From CAYNST01 sp964399955 (GTDB lineage: Bacteria > Pseudomonadota > Gammaproteobacteria > Pseudomonadales > Cellvibrionaceae), in NCBI GenBank assembly GCA_964399955.1, contig CAYNST010000162.1, positions 1-5,959 of the forward strand: a stretch of 5,959 nt of DNA, read 5' to 3'. The notes below the pieces were generated by a model, which was not told the origin of the DNA, did no database searches, and was given only the letters and a program-made list of their open reading frames with translations. Positions 5,958 to 5,959 of the stretch are shown in pieces (the stretch's first letter is position 1; each line of letters opens with the position of its first letter). The position numbers and the translations under genes were made by a program.

Positions 5958-5959
5958 TA

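Noticed and set aside
5740..5959. Plus-strand frame from an ATG at 5740, open to the right edge
   Set aside because: It runs through the inverted repeats, is rich in Gly, Arg and Trp without motifs, and has no ribosome binding site before the ATG.
1..5959. tRNA genes, CRISPR repeats, insertion-sequence ends
   Set aside because: No T-arm plus acceptor pairing, no regularly spaced direct repeats and no transposase motifs were found by eye.

Overview
The window looks like a chromosomal stretch from a Gram-negative, moderately GC-rich gammaproteobacterium. It encodes an outer-membrane beta-barrel protein, a secreted thioredoxin-fold protein and a DUF2750-like protein, and it carries the proteobacterial ATP-grasp/Alpha-E/transglutaminase gene pair. 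No mobile element, CRISPR array, tRNA or rRNA was recognised. The genus cannot be fixed from the sequence alone.

Left part (1-3525): two tightly coupled plus-strand genes. The first (80-2617) encodes an 845-residue fusion of a circularly permuted ATP-grasp domain with a C-terminal Alpha-E domain. The second (2620-3522) starts two bases after the first stop and encodes a transglutaminase-like cysteine protein with an intact Cys-His-Asp triad. Families of this type are predicted to make and process peptide or isopeptide bonds, probably as a peptide-tagging or modification system. They often sit with an Anbu-type (HslV-like) peptidase and a large DUF2126 transglutaminase. Neither partner is visible here: the region past the left edge is not shown, and the right side runs straight into an assembly gap.

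Middle (3526-4284): a run of exactly 100 N, probably a placeholder of unknown true length. Beyond it lies the apparent 5' end of a minus-strand gene that disappears into the gap. A roughly 250-base intergenic stretch with two small hairpins follows, then a 120-residue acidic DUF2750-like protein (3922-4284, plus).

Right part (4285-5959): two minus-strand genes. A periplasmic TlpA/thioredoxin-like protein with a WCKNC active site (4296-4805) converges on the DUF2750-like gene. A small secreted beta-barrel protein (4970-5626) has a good ribosome binding site. Upstream of the barrel gene is a roughly 290-base non-coding stretch with three consecutive or interlocking inverted repeats (5742-5905), which may be a structured RNA or leader. 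The last bases may hold the tail of another minus-strand gene.

The most interesting items are the ATP-grasp/Alpha-E/transglutaminase pair, whose product is not settled, and the structured intergenic region at the right end.
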